This document shows positions 12,858 to 19,909 of a stretch of DNA of 64,000 nucleotides, piece by piece. Below the pieces are notes generated by a model. That model was not told where the DNA came from. It searched no databases and saw nothing but the letters and a program-made list of their open reading frames with translations. Origin of the DNA: DATBGO01 sp963695645 (GTDB taxonomy: Bacteria; Actinomycetota; Actinomycetes; Streptosporangiales; Streptosporangiaceae); NCBI GenBank assembly GCA_963695645.1, contig CAVOHC010000012.1, positions 186,001 through 250,000 of the forward strand, read 5' to 3'. The translations under genes were made by a program, and so were the position numbers. Positions within the stretch are counted from its first letter, which is position 1. Each line of letters starts with the position of its first letter.

Positions 12858-13223
12858 ATGGAAGCTAGGGCAAAGGCGCGGTACGTGCGCGTCACGCCGC
12901 GGAAGGCCCGCCGCGTGGTGGACCTGATCCGCGGGATGCCTGCCGACCAGGCACAGGCGGCGCTGGCCTTCGCGCCGCAGTCGGCGAGCGATCCAGTCGG
13001 CAAGGTGCTGGCGAGCGCGATCGCCAACGCCGAGCACACGAGGCAGCTCGACGCCAGCTCGCTCGTGGTGAGCCGGGCATGGGTGGACGAGGGTCCGACG
13101 CTCAAGCGGTTCAGGCCTCGCGCGCAGGGCCGCGGCTACCGGATCAACAAGCGCACGAGCCACATCACGGTCATCGTCTCCGACGAGCGTCGTGCATCAA
13201 ACAGCAGGGAGAGGACCCGCTAG
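12858..13223 (+). CDS. rplV: 50S ribosomal protein L22
   Basis: 121 residues. Extended beta-hairpin that lines the exit tunnel is present (VDEGPTLKRFRPRAQGRGYR). ATG start after GAGCTAGG. The stop TAG shares its last base with the GTG of rpsC (TAGTG), giving tight coupling. The last ten residues are a short polar tail. Confidence 0.97.
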   Translation: MEARAKARYVRVTPRKARRVVDLIRGMPADQAQAALAFAPQSASDPVGKVLASAIANAEHTRQLDASSLVVSRAWVDEGPTLKRFRPRAQGRGYRINKRTSHITVIVSDERRASNSRERTR

Positions 13224-14062
13224 TGGGCCAGAAAGTGAACCCGCACGGGTTCCGGCTGGGCATCACCACCGACTTCAAGAGCCGGTGGTATGCCGACAAG
13301 CTGTACAAGGACTACGTCGCGGAGGATGTCGCGATCCGCCGGATGCTGCAGCGCGGCATGGAGCGGGCTGGCATCTCGAAGGTCGAGATCGAGCGGACCA
13401 GGGACCGGGTCCGGGTCGACATCCACACCGCCAGGCCAGGCATCGTCATCGGCCGCCGCGGTGCGGAGGCCGACCGGATCCGCGGCGACCTGGAGAAGCT
13501 GACCAGCAAGCAGATCCAGCTGAACATTCTCGAGGTCAAGAACCCCGAGGTCGATGCCCAGCTGGTGGCTCAGGGCGTGGCCGAGCAGCTGTCCAGCCGG
13601 GTGTCGTTCCGGCGCGCGATGCGCAAGGCCATGCAGACGGCGATGAAGAGCGGCGCCAAGGGCATCAGGGTGCAGTGCGCCGGCCGGCTCGGCGGCGCTG
13701 AGATGTCCAGGTCGGAGTTCTATCGCGAGGGCCGGGTGCCGCTGCACACGCTCCGCGCCGACATCGACTATGGCTTCTATGAGGCGCGGACCACCTTCGG
13801 CCGGATCGGCGTGAAGGTCTGGATCTACCGTGGCGAGGCCGCGCAGACCAGGGCCGAGCGCGAGGCCGCGGCCGCGGCGCTGCGCGCCGGGCAGCGCGCC
13901 GGACGCCCGCCGCAGCAGCGGCGCCGCCGCCCGGGCGGCCCGGACTGGAGTGACCGGGCTGGCGGTCCTGGCACGTCGGAGCGGACCGAAGAGCGCGGCC
14001 CCGACAGCCAGGACGCGGCGGTGCCGGCCGGCGGCGCTGGCGGCGCGGGGCAGGAGGGCTGA
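13223..14062 (+). CDS. rpsC: 30S ribosomal protein S3
   Basis: mRNA entry-channel protein, 279 residues. GTG at 13223 follows GGGAGAGGA and gives (M)GQKVNPHGFRLG; an in-frame upstream ATG would lie inside rplV. KH domain with GRRGAEADRIR (GxxG loop, about residues 75-85) and the C-terminal WIYRGE end of the core are intact. About 60 extra residues rich in Gly, Pro and Arg extend past the usual end, as in other high-GC actinobacteria but long here. Confidence 0.97.
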   Translation: MGQKVNPHGFRLGITTDFKSRWYADKLYKDYVAEDVAIRRMLQRGMERAGISKVEIERTRDRVRVDIHTARPGIVIGRRGAEADRIRGDLEKLTSKQIQLNILEVKNPEVDAQLVAQGVAEQLSSRVSFRRAMRKAMQTAMKSGAKGIRVQCAGRLGGAEMSRSEFYREGRVPLHTLRADIDYGFYEARTTFGRIGVKVWIYRGEAAQTRAEREAAAAALRAGQRAGRPPQQRRRRPGGPDWSDRAGGPGTSERTEERGPDSQDAAVPAGGAGGAGQEG

Positions 14063-14065
14063 GGC

Positions 14066-14488
14066 ATGCTCATTCCGCGGCGGGTCAAGCACCGCAAGCA
14101 GCACCGGCCGGACCGGCACGGCGCTGCCAAGGGCGGTACCAGGGTGACGTTCGGCGAGTTCGGCATTCAGGCTGTCGAGCATTCCTACGTGACCAACAGG
14201 CAGATCGAGGCGGCCCGTATCGCCATGACCAGGCACATCCGTCGCGGCGGGAAGGTATGGATCACCATCTACCCGGACCGGCCGCTGACGAAGAAGCCGG
14301 CTGAGACCCGGATGGGGTCGGGCAAGGGCGCGCCGGAGTGGTGGGTCGCCAACGTCAAGCCGGGCCGGGTCATGTTCGAGCTGTCCGGGGTCACCGAGCC
14401 GGTCGCCAGGGAGGCCCTGCGCCGGGCGATGCACAAGCTGCCGATGAAGTGCAAGTTCGTCAAGCGAGAGATGAGTGAGGCGGGATGA
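14066..14488 (+). CDS. rplP: 50S ribosomal protein L16
   Basis: 140 residues; organises the A- and P-tRNA path in the 50S. Starts MLIPRRVKHRKQHRP and contains the RRGGKVWITIYPD and RMGSGKGAPEWWVA signatures. The end, KFVKREMSEAG, and its DNA have been tandemly duplicated downstream. Its stop overlaps an ATG (ATGA at 14485-14488) that opens the first of three mini-ORFs leading to rpmC. Confidence 0.98.
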   Translation: MLIPRRVKHRKQHRPDRHGAAKGGTRVTFGEFGIQAVEHSYVTNRQIEAARIAMTRHIRRGGKVWITIYPDRPLTKKPAETRMGSGKGAPEWWVANVKPGRVMFELSGVTEPVAREALRRAMHKLPMKCKFVKREMSEAG

Positions 14489-14562
14489 GGCGGCACAAGC
14501 TCCCCATGCCCTGCTCATCGAGGGCAAAGTTCGTCAAGCGAGAGATGAGTGAGGCGGGATGA
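14485..14562 (+). CDS. Mini-ORF 1 in rplP-rpmC spacer (25 codons)
   Basis: ATG at 14485 overlaps the rplP stop as ATGA. The product is 25 residues: MRRHKLPMPCSSRA followed by KFVKREMSEAG, the last part identical to the C terminus of L16. GTGAGG lies 6 bp before the ATG and could serve as ribosome site. It ends in another ATGA overlap with mini-ORF 2. It is probably a by-product of duplication that keeps ribosomes moving towards rpmC; whether the peptide has a role is unknown. Confidence 0.5.
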   Translation: MRRHKLPMPCSSRAKFVKREMSEAG

Positions 14563-14636
14563 GGCGGCACAAGCTCCCCATGCCCTGCTCATCGAGGGCA
14601 AAGTTCGTCAAGCGAGAGATGAGTGAAGCGGGATGA
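14559..14636 (+). CDS. Mini-ORF 2 in rplP-rpmC spacer (25 codons)
   Basis: Exact repeat, at the amino-acid level, of mini-ORF 1: MRRHKLPMPCSSRA then KFVKREMSEAG. Starts in an ATGA overlap with mini-ORF 1 and stops in an ATGA overlap with mini-ORF 3. The only base change seen is a synonymous GAG to GAA. Translation is inferred from the unbroken coupling geometry; no homologue is recognised beyond L16. Confidence 0.5.
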   Translation: MRRHKLPMPCSSRAKFVKREMSEAG

Positions 14637-14674
14637 GGGCGCAACTCGTCAAGCGAGAGGTCAGTGAGGCGTGA
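14633..14674 (+). CDS. Mini-ORF 3 in rplP-rpmC spacer (13 codons)
   Basis: ATG at 14633 overlaps the stop of mini-ORF 2. It encodes MRAQLVKREVSEA, a shortened and diverged version of the L16 tail, and its TGA shares a base with the rpmC ATG (TGATG). It probably represents the old rplP-rpmC junction, since a SEA-stop-ATG overlap is what a simple coupled junction would look like. Confidence 0.45.
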   Translation: MRAQLVKREVSEA

Positions 14675-14913
14675 TGGTGAAAGCTCTCGCCGCAGCGGAT
14701 CTGCGGGCCTCAACGGACGAAGAACTCGACGGCAAGCTGGCGGAGGCGAAGATCGAGCTGTTCAACCTCCGCTTCCAGGCGGCCACCGGCCAGCTGGAAA
14801 GCCACGGACGGCTCCGTGCTGTGCGCAAGGAGATCGCCCGTATCTACACGGTTAAGCGGGAGCGTGAGCTCGGCATCGTGAGCGTGGCAGAGGAGGCGGA
14901 TGAAGATGAGTGA
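14674..14913 (+). CDS. rpmC: 50S ribosomal protein L29
   Basis: 79 residues, tunnel-exit protein. ATG at 14674 is preferred (TGATG overlap with mini-ORF 3; GTGAGG 6-11 bp upstream); GTG at 14671 would add one residue. Core MVKALAAADLRASTDEEL ... LFNLRFQAATGQLESHGRL is typical. The acidic end EEADEDE overlaps the rpsQ start by 8 bp. Confidence 0.95.
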   Translation: MVKALAAADLRASTDEELDGKLAEAKIELFNLRFQAATGQLESHGRLRAVRKEIARIYTVKRERELGIVSVAEEADEDE

Positions 14914-15184
14914 CGACACCAGCGGCACCGCCTCGCGAGGCTACCGCAAGGTGCGCGAGGGCCTGGTGGTCAGCGACAAGATGGACAAGACCGTCGTCGT
15001 GGTCGTCGAGGACCGGGTGAAGCACCCGAAGTACGGCAAGGTCATCCGCCGCACCAAGAAGTACAAGGCGCATGACGGTGAGAACGCCTGCGGTGTGGGC
15101 GACCGGGTGCTGCTGATGGAGACCAGGCCGCTGTCGGCGACCAAGCGCTGGCGGATCGCACAGATCCTGGAGAAGGCCAAGTAA
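14906..15184 (+). CDS. rpsQ: 30S ribosomal protein S17
   Basis: 92 residues, OB-fold 16S binder. AGGAGG at 14891-14896 is 9 bp from ATG 14906 but only 3 bp from ATG 14900, so 14906 is taken. Core GYRKVREGLVVSDKMDKTVVV and KHPKYGKVIRRTKKYKAHD are standard. Overlaps the end of rpmC. Confidence 0.96.
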   Translation: MSDDTSGTASRGYRKVREGLVVSDKMDKTVVVVVEDRVKHPKYGKVIRRTKKYKAHDGENACGVGDRVLLMETRPLSATKRWRIAQILEKAK

Positions 15185-15235
15185 ATCGCAACCGCTGGTC
15201 CTCGCAGAGGCTGGCGTTATGAAGCAGGAGTTGAC

Positions 15236-15604
15236 GTGATCCAGCAGGAGTCGCGGCTCAAGGTCGCCGACAACACGGGTGCCAAGGAGATCCTCTGCAT
15301 CCGGGTGCTCGGCGGCTCGGGCAGGCGATACGCGGGCATCGGCGACGTCATCGTGGCAACGGTCAAGGATGCCCTGCCCGGCGCCGCGGTCAAGAAGGGC
15401 GACGTGGTCAAGGCCGTGGTAGTGCGCACCCGCAAGGAGCGCCGCCGCGGCGACGGCTCCTACATCCGTTTCGACGAGAACGCCGCGGTCCTGATCAGGG
15501 ACGGCGGGGACCCGCGCGGGACCCGCATCTTCGGCCCGGTCGGGCGCGAGCTCAGGGAGAAGCGGTTCATGCGGATCATCTCGCTGGCGCCGGAGGTGCT
15601 GTGA
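15236..15604 (+). CDS. rplN: 50S ribosomal protein L14
   Basis: 122 residues, the canonical length. GTG start with GCAGGAG upstream. Begins (M)IQQESRLKVADNTGAKEIL, with the GDVVKAVVVRT and DENAAVLI signatures and the RELREKRFMRIISLAPEVL end. L14 contacts helix 14 of 16S rRNA at the subunit interface. Its stop overlaps the rplX ATG. Confidence 0.98.
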   Translation: MIQQESRLKVADNTGAKEILCIRVLGGSGRRYAGIGDVIVATVKDALPGAAVKKGDVVKAVVVRTRKERRRGDGSYIRFDENAAVLIRDGGDPRGTRIFGPVGRELREKRFMRIISLAPEVL

Positions 15605-15972
15605 TGAGCAGGAAGGCCGCAGTGGCAAGGAAAAGCGGGCAGCGGGCGTCCGGCATGAAGATCAAGAAAGGCGACCGGGTCATGGTCATCGCTGGCCGCG
15701 ATAACGGCCGCGAGGGCGTGGTCGTCGCCGCCTTCCCGGACAAGCAGAAGCTGCTGGTCCAGGGCGTCAACATGATCAAGAAGAACACCAAGGTCGACTA
15801 CCAGGGCCGGCAGGGCGCCAAGCAGGGTGGCATCGTCCATCAGGAGGCGCTCATCCACGTGAGCAACGTGCAGCTGATCGACGGGGAGACCAAGAAGCCC
15901 ACCAGGGCCGGCTACCGGCTCGAGGACGGCAAGAAGGTCCGGATCTCCCGCATCAGCGGTAAGGACATCTGA
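15604..15972 (+). CDS. rplX: 50S ribosomal protein L24
   Basis: Assembly initiator protein. ATG at 15604 overlaps the rplN stop (TGATG); a GTG one codon earlier is possible. 122 residues: about 17 basic residues precede the KOW core MKIKKGDRVMVIAGRDNGREG. Longer at the N terminus than the 104-110 residues common in the family. Its stop overlaps the rplE ATG. Confidence 0.95.
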   Translation: MSRKAAVARKSGQRASGMKIKKGDRVMVIAGRDNGREGVVVAAFPDKQKLLVQGVNMIKKNTKVDYQGRQGAKQGGIVHQEALIHVSNVQLIDGETKKPTRAGYRLEDGKKVRISRISGKDI

Positions 15973-16679
15973 TGGCTGCGGCAAATACCAAGCAGGCGGC
16001 GGCTGGGCGGGGCGGCGCGGCTGGCGGGCCCGGACGGAGCGCGGCGAAAAGCGCGGACCGGCCGGCGGCCGCGGGCCGCGCGGCGGCGTCAGCGGACGCC
16101 GCGGCGGCCGGCGACGGACCCGCGGCAACGCCGGTCCCGCCGCGGCTGCGGGACCGCTACCTGACCGAGATAGCGCCTGCGCTGCGCGACGAGTTCGGCT
16201 ACGCCAACGTCATGCAGGTTCCCGGCCTTGCGAAGATCGTGGTGAACATGGGGGTCGGCGAGGCGGCCAGGGACGCCAAGCTGATCGACGGCGCCGTCAG
16301 GGACCTGGCCATCATCACCGGCCAGAAGCCGGCGGTCGCCCGGGCCAGGAAGTCGATTGCCCAGTTCAAGCTCAGGGAGGGCATGCCGATCGGCGCACAT
16401 GTCACGCTCCGCGGCACGCGGATGTGGGAGTTCTGCGACCGGCTGCTCTCGATCGCGCTGCCCAGGATCCGCGATTTCCGCGGCCTTTCCGACCGGCAGT
16501 TCGACGGCCGCGGGAACTACACCTTCGGCCTCGTGGAGCAGCTGATGTTCCATGAGATCAACCCGGACCAGGTGGACAGGCAGCGTGGCATGGACGTGAC
16601 CGTCGTCACCACCGCGACCAATGATGACGAGGGCCGTTCGCTGCTGCGGCGGCTCGGATTCCCGTTCAAGGAGAACTGA
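15972..16679 (+). CDS. rplE: 50S ribosomal protein L5 with N-terminal extension
   Basis: 5S rRNA binding protein. ATG overlaps the rplX stop (TGATG). The normal L5 core begins near residue 55 (PPRLRDRYLTEIAPALRDEF) and is complete to GFPFKEN. The first 54 residues are almost all Ala, Gly, Arg and Asp, low complexity, making 235 residues against 180-187 usually. No GTG or ATG with a ribosome site is seen at the core boundary, so the extension is probably translated. Confidence 0.95.
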   Translation: MAAANTKQAAAGRGGAAGGPGRSAAKSADRPAAAGRAAASADAAAAGDGPAATPVPPRLRDRYLTEIAPALRDEFGYANVMQVPGLAKIVVNMGVGEAARDAKLIDGAVRDLAIITGQKPAVARARKSIAQFKLREGMPIGAHVTLRGTRMWEFCDRLLSIALPRIRDFRGLSDRQFDGRGNYTFGLVEQLMFHEINPDQVDRQRGMDVTVVTTATNDDEGRSLLRRLGFPFKEN

Positions 16680-16681
16680 CA

Positions 16682-16867
16682 GTGGCGAAGAAGAGCCTGA
16701 TCGCCAAGGCTAAGCGGACGCCGAAGTACCACGTCCGCGCATATACCAGGTGCTCGCGGTGCGGGCGGCCGCGGGCCGTCTACCGCAGGTTCGGGCTGTG
16801 CCGGATCTGCTTCCGCACCCTGGCGCACCGCGGCGAGCTGCCCGGCATCACCAAGTCCAGCTGGTAG
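16682..16867 (+). CDS. rpsZ: 30S ribosomal protein S14 type Z
   Basis: 61 residues, zinc-binding form of S14. Cys pairs CSRC (residues 24 and 27) and CRIC (residues 40 and 43) form the zinc site; ends GELPGITKSSW. GTG start 2 bp after the rplE stop, with GGAG upstream. High-GC actinobacteria often carry a second, Cys-free S14 elsewhere for zinc limitation; it is not in this window. Confidence 0.97.
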   Translation: MAKKSLIAKAKRTPKYHVRAYTRCSRCGRPRAVYRRFGLCRICFRTLAHRGELPGITKSSW

Positions 16868-16887
16868 CCGCCTGATGATGACCAGAT

Positions 16888-16940
16888 CCGGGCGCGATCG
16901 CGCCCGGCACCACGACCGACCTGGGCGCGACAGGCGCCCA
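16888..16940 (+). promoter_or_regulatory. Two hairpins in the rpsZ-rpsH spacer
   Basis: A perfect 20-bp palindrome, CCGGGCGCGATCGCGCCCGG, occupies 16888-16907. A second stem, TGGGCGC (16922-16928) with GCGCCCA (16934-16940), follows. They sit in the largest spacer (126 bp) inside this part of the spc block, 20 bp after rpsZ. They could attenuate, process or stabilise the transcript. Confidence 0.5.
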
Positions 16941-16993
16941 CCGACCACGCCGAAGGTCCCGAGGGAAACCGCGGCGAGGAGGGCCTGCAGGCC

Positions 16994-17392
16994 ATGACGA
17001 TGACCGACCCGGTCGCAGACATGCTGACCCGGCTGCGCAATGCCAACTCGGCCTATCACGACGTCGTGATCATGCCGCATTCCAAGATCAAGGTGAACAT
17101 CGCGGAGATCCTCCAGCAGGAGGGCTACATCGCCGGATGGCGCGTAGAGGACGCGCAGGTCGGTAAGAGCCTCGTGGTCGCGCTCAAGTTCGGGCCGAGC
17201 AGGGAGCGTTCGATCGCCGGGCTCAAGCGGGTGTCCAAGCCCGGCCTGCGGGTGTACGCGAGGAAGGACAACCTGCCTCGGGTGCTCGGCGGCCTTGGCG
17301 TGGCCATCATCTCGACATCGGCGGGCCTGATGACCGACAAGCAGGCGAACAAGCGCGGCGTGGGCGGGGAAGTCCTCGCCTACGTCTGGTAA
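16994..17392 (+). CDS. rpsH: 30S ribosomal protein S8
   Basis: 132 residues, central-domain 16S binder. Start MTMTDPVADMLTRLRNANSAYHD matches the actinobacterial form; ATG at 17000 is an alternative. Ends GGEVLAYVW. S8 is the spc operon repressor in Escherichia coli, but no matching target is identified here. rplF starts 11 bp later behind AAGGAG. Confidence 0.98.
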   Translation: MTMTDPVADMLTRLRNANSAYHDVVIMPHSKIKVNIAEILQQEGYIAGWRVEDAQVGKSLVVALKFGPSRERSIAGLKRVSKPGLRVYARKDNLPRVLGGLGVAIISTSAGLMTDKQANKRGVGGEVLAYVW

Positions 17393-17403
17393 GGAGAACC
17401 ACG

Positions 17404-17940
17404 ATGTCACGAATCGGACGGATGCCCGTCGTGGTGCCGGACGGCGTCGACGTCACCATCAACGGGCGTGAGGTCAAGGTACGCGGGCCGAAGGGCAGCC
17501 TCAGCCTCGAGGTTGCCGAGCCGATCGAGGTCAACCAGGCCGACGGTGCCATCACGGTGACCAGGCCTAGCGACGAGGGCGAGATCAGGGCGCTGCACGG
17601 GCTGTCCAGGTCGCTGATCGCCAACATGGTGACCGGCGTGACCCAGGGGTACCGCAAGACCCTGGAGATCGTCGGCGTCGGCTACCGGGTCCAGGCCAGA
17701 GGGCAGGGACTGGAATTCGCGCTCGGCTACAGCCACCCGCTGCCGGTAGCCCCGCCGGAGGGGATCACCTTCCGGGTCGAGACGCCGACCAGGTTTGTCG
17801 TCGAGGGCATCGACAAGCAGCAGGTGGGCGAGGTGGCCGCCAACATAAGGAAGCTCCGCAAGCCCGACCCGTACAAGGGCAAGGGCGTGCGGTACCAGGG
17901 TGAGCAGATCCGCCGCAAGGTCGGGAAGGCTGGGAAGTAA
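17404..17940 (+). CDS. rplF: 50S ribosomal protein L6
   Basis: 178 residues with two L6 repeats; starts MSRIGRMPVVVPDGVDV and ends in the conserved segment KPDPYKGKGVRYQGE and IRRKVGKAGK. AAGGAG sits 7 bp before the ATG. rplR starts 3 bp after the stop. Confidence 0.98.
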   Translation: MSRIGRMPVVVPDGVDVTINGREVKVRGPKGSLSLEVAEPIEVNQADGAITVTRPSDEGEIRALHGLSRSLIANMVTGVTQGYRKTLEIVGVGYRVQARGQGLEFALGYSHPLPVAPPEGITFRVETPTRFVVEGIDKQQVGEVAANIRKLRKPDPYKGKGVRYQGEQIRRKVGKAGK

Positions 17941-17943
17941 GGG

Positions 17944-18342
17944 ATGTCTGGCACCAGGACCCTAGGGCACGGGCGGGTCACCGGCCGGGCGAGCGGGCGC
18001 TCCGCCGCCCGCTTGCGGCGCCACCTGAGGGTAAGGAAGAAGGTCACCGGGAGTGCCGCGCGGCCGCGTCTGGTCGTGACGCGCTCGGCCCGGCACATGT
18101 TCGCGCAGCTTATCGACGACGTGACCGGCAGCACGCTGGTGTCCGCGTCCACCCTGGACGAGTCCATCCGCGGCTCGGCCGGGGACAAGACGGCCAAGGC
18201 GAAGCAAGTCGGAGCGCTGATTGCCGAGCGGGCCGGCCAGGCAGGCATCAGCGGCGCGGTCTTCGACCGCGGCGGGCATGCCTACCACGGCCGGATCGCC
18301 GCCGTCGCCGACGGCGCTCGGGAAGGCGGGATGGAGCTGTGA
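17944..18342 (+). CDS. rplR: 50S ribosomal protein L18
   Basis: 5S rRNA binding protein, 132 residues. Core RLRRHLRVRKKVTGSAARPRL and the AKQVGALIAERA and GVFDRGGHAYHGRIAA-like end are present (here AVFDRGGHAYHGRIAAVADGA). The N terminus is about ten residues longer than usual. AAGGG precedes the ATG. Confidence 0.96.
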   Translation: MSGTRTLGHGRVTGRASGRSAARLRRHLRVRKKVTGSAARPRLVVTRSARHMFAQLIDDVTGSTLVSASTLDESIRGSAGDKTAKAKQVGALIAERAGQAGISGAVFDRGGHAYHGRIAAVADGAREGGMEL

Positions 18343-18427
18343 CAGGCGTCAGGCCCGCTCGCACTACCAGGCTCGCCGGCACTCAGCGGCCGGCCAGCAT
18401 GCATTCTCACGAGAAGAGGAAGATCTG

Positions 18428-19048
18428 ATGGCAGCAACACCGCGGCGCGGCGCAGGAGGCGGCGAACGGCGCGACCGCCGCGACGACCGCCGTGGCGGCG
18501 CAGCCGACAAGGGCACCACCTACCTGGAGCGAGTGGTCGCCATCAACAGGGTGGCCAAGGTCGTCCAGGGCGGCCGGCGCTTCAGCTTCACCGCGCTGGT
18601 TGTGGTGGGCGACGGCAACGGCATGGTCGGTGTCGGGTACGGCAAGGCCAAGGAGGTGCCCGCGGCGATCGCCAAGGGCGTCGAGGCGGCCAAGAAGAGC
18701 TTCTTCAGGGTGCCGCGCATCGCGGGCACAATCCCGCACACCGTACAGGGCGAGGAGTCGGCCGGGGTGGTCCTGCTCAAGCCGGCCAGCCCAGGTACCG
18801 GAGTGATCGCCGGCGGCCCGGTGCGGGCCGTCCTCGAATGCGCAGGCATCCATGACGTGCTCTCCAGGTCGCTCGGTTCGTCCAATCCGATCAACGTGGT
18901 GCACGCGACGGTGACGGCGCTGAAGAGCCTGAACCGCCCGGAGGAGATCGCGGCACGGCGCGGGCTGCCGATCGAGCACGTCGCCCCGGCGGCCATGCTG
19001 CGGGCCCGGGCCGCGGCGGCGGCCACCGCGGCGCCGCAGAACAGCTGA
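18428..19048 (+). CDS. rpsE: 30S ribosomal protein S5
   Basis: 206 residues. ATG 18428 has GAAGAGGAAGA upstream; an earlier in-frame start at 18221 would overlap rplR and is rejected. S5 double-stranded-RNA-like domain (YLERVVAINRVAKVVQGGRRFSF split) and the C-terminal domain are complete. The spectinomycin loop region and the fidelity-related residues look ordinary. N-terminal 25 residues are Arg/Gly/Asp rich. Confidence 0.97.
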   Translation: MAATPRRGAGGGERRDRRDDRRGGAADKGTTYLERVVAINRVAKVVQGGRRFSFTALVVVGDGNGMVGVGYGKAKEVPAAIAKGVEAAKKSFFRVPRIAGTIPHTVQGEESAGVVLLKPASPGTGVIAGGPVRAVLECAGIHDVLSRSLGSSNPINVVHATVTALKSLNRPEEIAARRGLPIEHVAPAAMLRARAAAAATAAPQNS

Positions 19049-19061
19049 GCGGGAGCGGGAC

Positions 19062-19244
19062 ATGGCAGAGTTGAGGGTCATCCAGACCAAGTCGAAGATC
19101 GGGGGCACCCAGGTCCAGCGTGACACGCTGCGCTCGCTGGGGCTCAGGCGGATCGGCGACGTGGTCGTGAAGGCGGACCGGCCGGAGATCCGCGGTATGG
19201 TCCATGCGGTGCGCCACCTGGTCACCGTCGAGGAGGTTGACTGA
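19062..19244 (+). CDS. rpmD: 50S ribosomal protein L30
   Basis: 60 residues, typical. Core LRVIQTKSKIGGTQVQRDTL and LGLRRIGDVVVKADRPEIRG. GGGAGCGGGA lies before the ATG. rplO begins 1 bp after its stop. Confidence 0.97.
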   Translation: MAELRVIQTKSKIGGTQVQRDTLRSLGLRRIGDVVVKADRPEIRGMVHAVRHLVTVEEVD

Positions 19245-19245
19245 G

Positions 19246-19725
19246 ATGGCAGACGCTGAGGGCAGTACGCCTGGCGGCCGGGCCGGGCTCAAGATCCATC
19301 ATCTGCGGCCGGCCCCCGGCGCGCGCACCGCGCGGACCCGGGTCGGCCGTGGCGGGGCATCCAAGGGCAAGACCGCAGGCCGCGGCACCAAGGGCACCAA
19401 GGCACGCGGCCAGGTAGCCGGCGGCTTCGAGGGCGGCCAGATGCCACTGCACCGCAGGCTGCCCAAGCTCAAGGGCTTTTCCAACCTGCGGTTCAAGACC
19501 ACCTACCAGGTGGTGAACCTCGACCGGCTGGCCGCTCTGTACCCCGACGGCGGGGACGTGACTCCGGAGGACCTCGTCACCCGCGGTGCCGTCAGGCCCG
19601 GCGAGATGGTCAAGGTGCTCGGCTCCGGCGAGGCGGCCAGCGGCCTGCGGGTCACCGCGCACGCGTTCTCCGCTTCGGCCCGGGCGAAGATTACCGCGGC
19701 GGGCGGTACCGTCACCGAGTTGTGA
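19246..19725 (+). CDS. rplO: 50S ribosomal protein L15
   Basis: 159 residues. ATG at 19246 with GAGGAGG upstream inside rpmD; an earlier in-frame start at 19204 would overlap rpmD. Core IHHLRPAPGARTARTRVGRG, GRGTKGTKARG and GFEGGQMPLHRRLPKLKGF are diagnostic. N terminus carries about 14 extra residues. A 184-bp gap before secY holds no further gene. Confidence 0.97.
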   Translation: MADAEGSTPGGRAGLKIHHLRPAPGARTARTRVGRGGASKGKTAGRGTKGTKARGQVAGGFEGGQMPLHRRLPKLKGFSNLRFKTTYQVVNLDRLAALYPDGGDVTPEDLVTRGAVRPGEMVKVLGSGEAASGLRVTAHAFSASARAKITAAGGTVTEL

Positions 19726-19909
19726 GATGAGCGCGACATCCGCCACTGGCCAGGCCCGGCCACCCGGGCGGGCTGCCTCCGTGCCTGGCTGTTCGACTGC
19801 CGTCGGCACGTTAGACTTCGGCGTGCATGTCGCGCTTGCGGCCAGCGGGTTCTGGATCCCGTGACCAGGAGCGGCAGATGACGTTGACCCTTCGACTCAA
19901 GGACGGCGC

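Larger units (their letters stand above)
14453..14671 (+). repeat. 74-bp tandem duplication of the rplP 3' end
   Basis: The segment starting AAGTTCGTCAAGCGAGAG recurs at 14453, 14527 and 14601, exactly 74 bp apart, with a shortened, diverged fourth copy at about 14643. Copies two and three differ by one base in the compared stretch (G to A at 14627, synonymous). The upstream half of each unit (CGGCACAAGCTCCCCATG) also resembles the preceding rplP sequence CATGCACAAGCTGCCGATG, so the unit derives from the rplP end itself. Confidence 0.9.

Noticed and set aside
14453..14671. CRISPR-like or mobile-element origin for the 74-bp repeats
   Set aside because: Units are direct, contiguous and derived from rplP itself; no transposase or inverted ends are seen.
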